A stretch of DNA of 5,613 bases, taken from NCBI RefSeq assembly GCF_938018035.1, contig NZ_CALIJF010000086.1:1-5613 (forward strand), written 5' to 3'. The translations under genes and the position numbers were made by a program. The notes under the pieces are model-generated. The model made no database searches. It had not been told where the DNA came from and saw only the letters and a program-made list of their open reading frames with translations. This DNA comes from an uncultured Campylobacter sp. (GTDB lineage Bacteria; Campylobacterota; Campylobacteria; Campylobacterales; Campylobacteraceae). This document shows positions 5,238 to 5,613 of this stretch, piece after piece; the stretch's first letter is position 1, and the number at the start of each line of letters is the position of its first letter.

Positions 5238-5613
5238 ATGGATATCGTGCAGAGGTTTTTAAACTACACCAAGATCAATACCACCACAAATAGAGCCGCG
5301 GGTGCTGCGGGCATAATGCCCTCAAATCCCAAGGAGCTTGAGCTAGCAGGCCTCATAAAAGGCGAGTTAAAAGCCCTGGGCATAAAAAATATCAGCCTTA
5401 GCGAGAAGTCGATTTTGATCGCTAAAATTCCCTCAAATTTAGACGCGCCCGCTGCGAGCATAGCGTTTTTCGCTCACCTTGATACCAGCGCCGAGCAGAG
5501 CAGCGACACCAAAGCTCAGATCGTAAGATACGAAGGCGGCGATATCTGCCTAAATAAAGAGCTAGAGATCTATCTTAAAGAGAGCGAAAATGAGGAGCTG
5601 CAGGATTACAAAG
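5238..5613 (+). CDS. pepT: Tripeptidase T (peptidase T, family M20B), N-terminal part only
   Basis: An open frame from the ATG at 5238 runs 125 codons to the window edge without a stop. AAGGA (5227-5231) ends six bases upstream and overlaps the carrier's stop codon. The product begins MDIVQRFLNYTKINT, close to the PepT start. It continues with MPSN (27-30), ELAGLIKGELKALG (35-48) and AHLDTS (79-84), where His80 and Asp82 are a first-metal ligand and the adjacent catalytic Asp (His78/Asp80 in E. coli). GGDI (100-103) follows, as in PepT. PepT is a two-zinc cytosolic aminopeptidase that removes the N-terminal residue from tripeptides. About two thirds of the usual length of roughly 410 residues lies beyond the window, so the later ligands cannot be checked. 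As the fifth co-directional gene it extends the peptide-degrading theme; in E. coli and Salmonella pepT is induced by anaerobiosis, and no such site is visible here. Confidence 0.9.
   Translation, partial: MDIVQRFLNYTKINTTTNRAAGAAGIMPSNPKELELAGLIKGELKALGIKNISLSEKSILIAKIPSNLDAPAASIAFFAHLDTSAEQSSDTKAQIVRYEGGDICLNKELEIYLKESENEELQDYK

Noticed and set aside
5264..5461. Minus-strand open frame with a hydrophobic start near the right end
   Set aside because: Antisense of the pepT reading frame, which matches PepT motifs and has a coupled ribosome binding site.
586..5613. Defence system, mobile element or prophage content
   Set aside because: All genes are metabolic hydrolases or a transporter. No transposase, integrase, nuclease, toxin pair, terminal inverted repeat or repeat-spacer array is visible.

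Overview
The window looks like chromosome from an epsilonproteobacterium, most likely one of the higher-GC Campylobacter species of the C. gracilis / rectus / showae type. This is inferred from style: AAATTT-rich coding sequence mixed with GCG/GGC-rich codons, AAGGAG ribosome binding sites, and a T-run plus TGn plus TATAAT-like promoter form. There is no marker gene that would fix the species.

Layout. Positions 1-347 hold the 5' part of a minus-strand gene for an acidic, helical protein of unknown function; it runs off the left edge. Positions 348-585 are a divergent intergenic region with back-to-back promoter candidates around 365-380, two or three small inverted repeats (448-516) and a second, proximal promoter candidate (525-533). 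From 586 to the right edge there are five co-directional plus-strand genes separated by only 10-11 bases, almost certainly one operon. They are an M20 metallo-hydrolase of the allantoate amidohydrolase / N-carbamoyl-amino-acid hydrolase family, an AbgA-like M20 amidohydrolase, the serine peptidase dipeptidase E (pepE, family S51), a DcuC-family membrane carrier, and the N-terminal part of tripeptidase T (pepT).

How they may work together. Four soluble enzymes without signal peptides cleave small amide- or peptide-bonded amino acid derivatives: N-carbamoyl or ureido compounds, N-aroyl or N-acyl amino acids, Asp-X dipeptides, and tripeptides. They surround one carrier of a family known for anaerobic C4-dicarboxylate transport. 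The simplest reading is a scavenging operon that takes in or exchanges small acidic compounds and releases amino acids in the cytoplasm. Aspartate, for example, could feed fumarate respiration, which suits asaccharolytic campylobacters. This role is inferred from family and context.

I see no CRISPR array, tRNA, rRNA, insertion sequence, phage or defence gene. The five operon genes look intact where fully visible, with catalytic residues in place.
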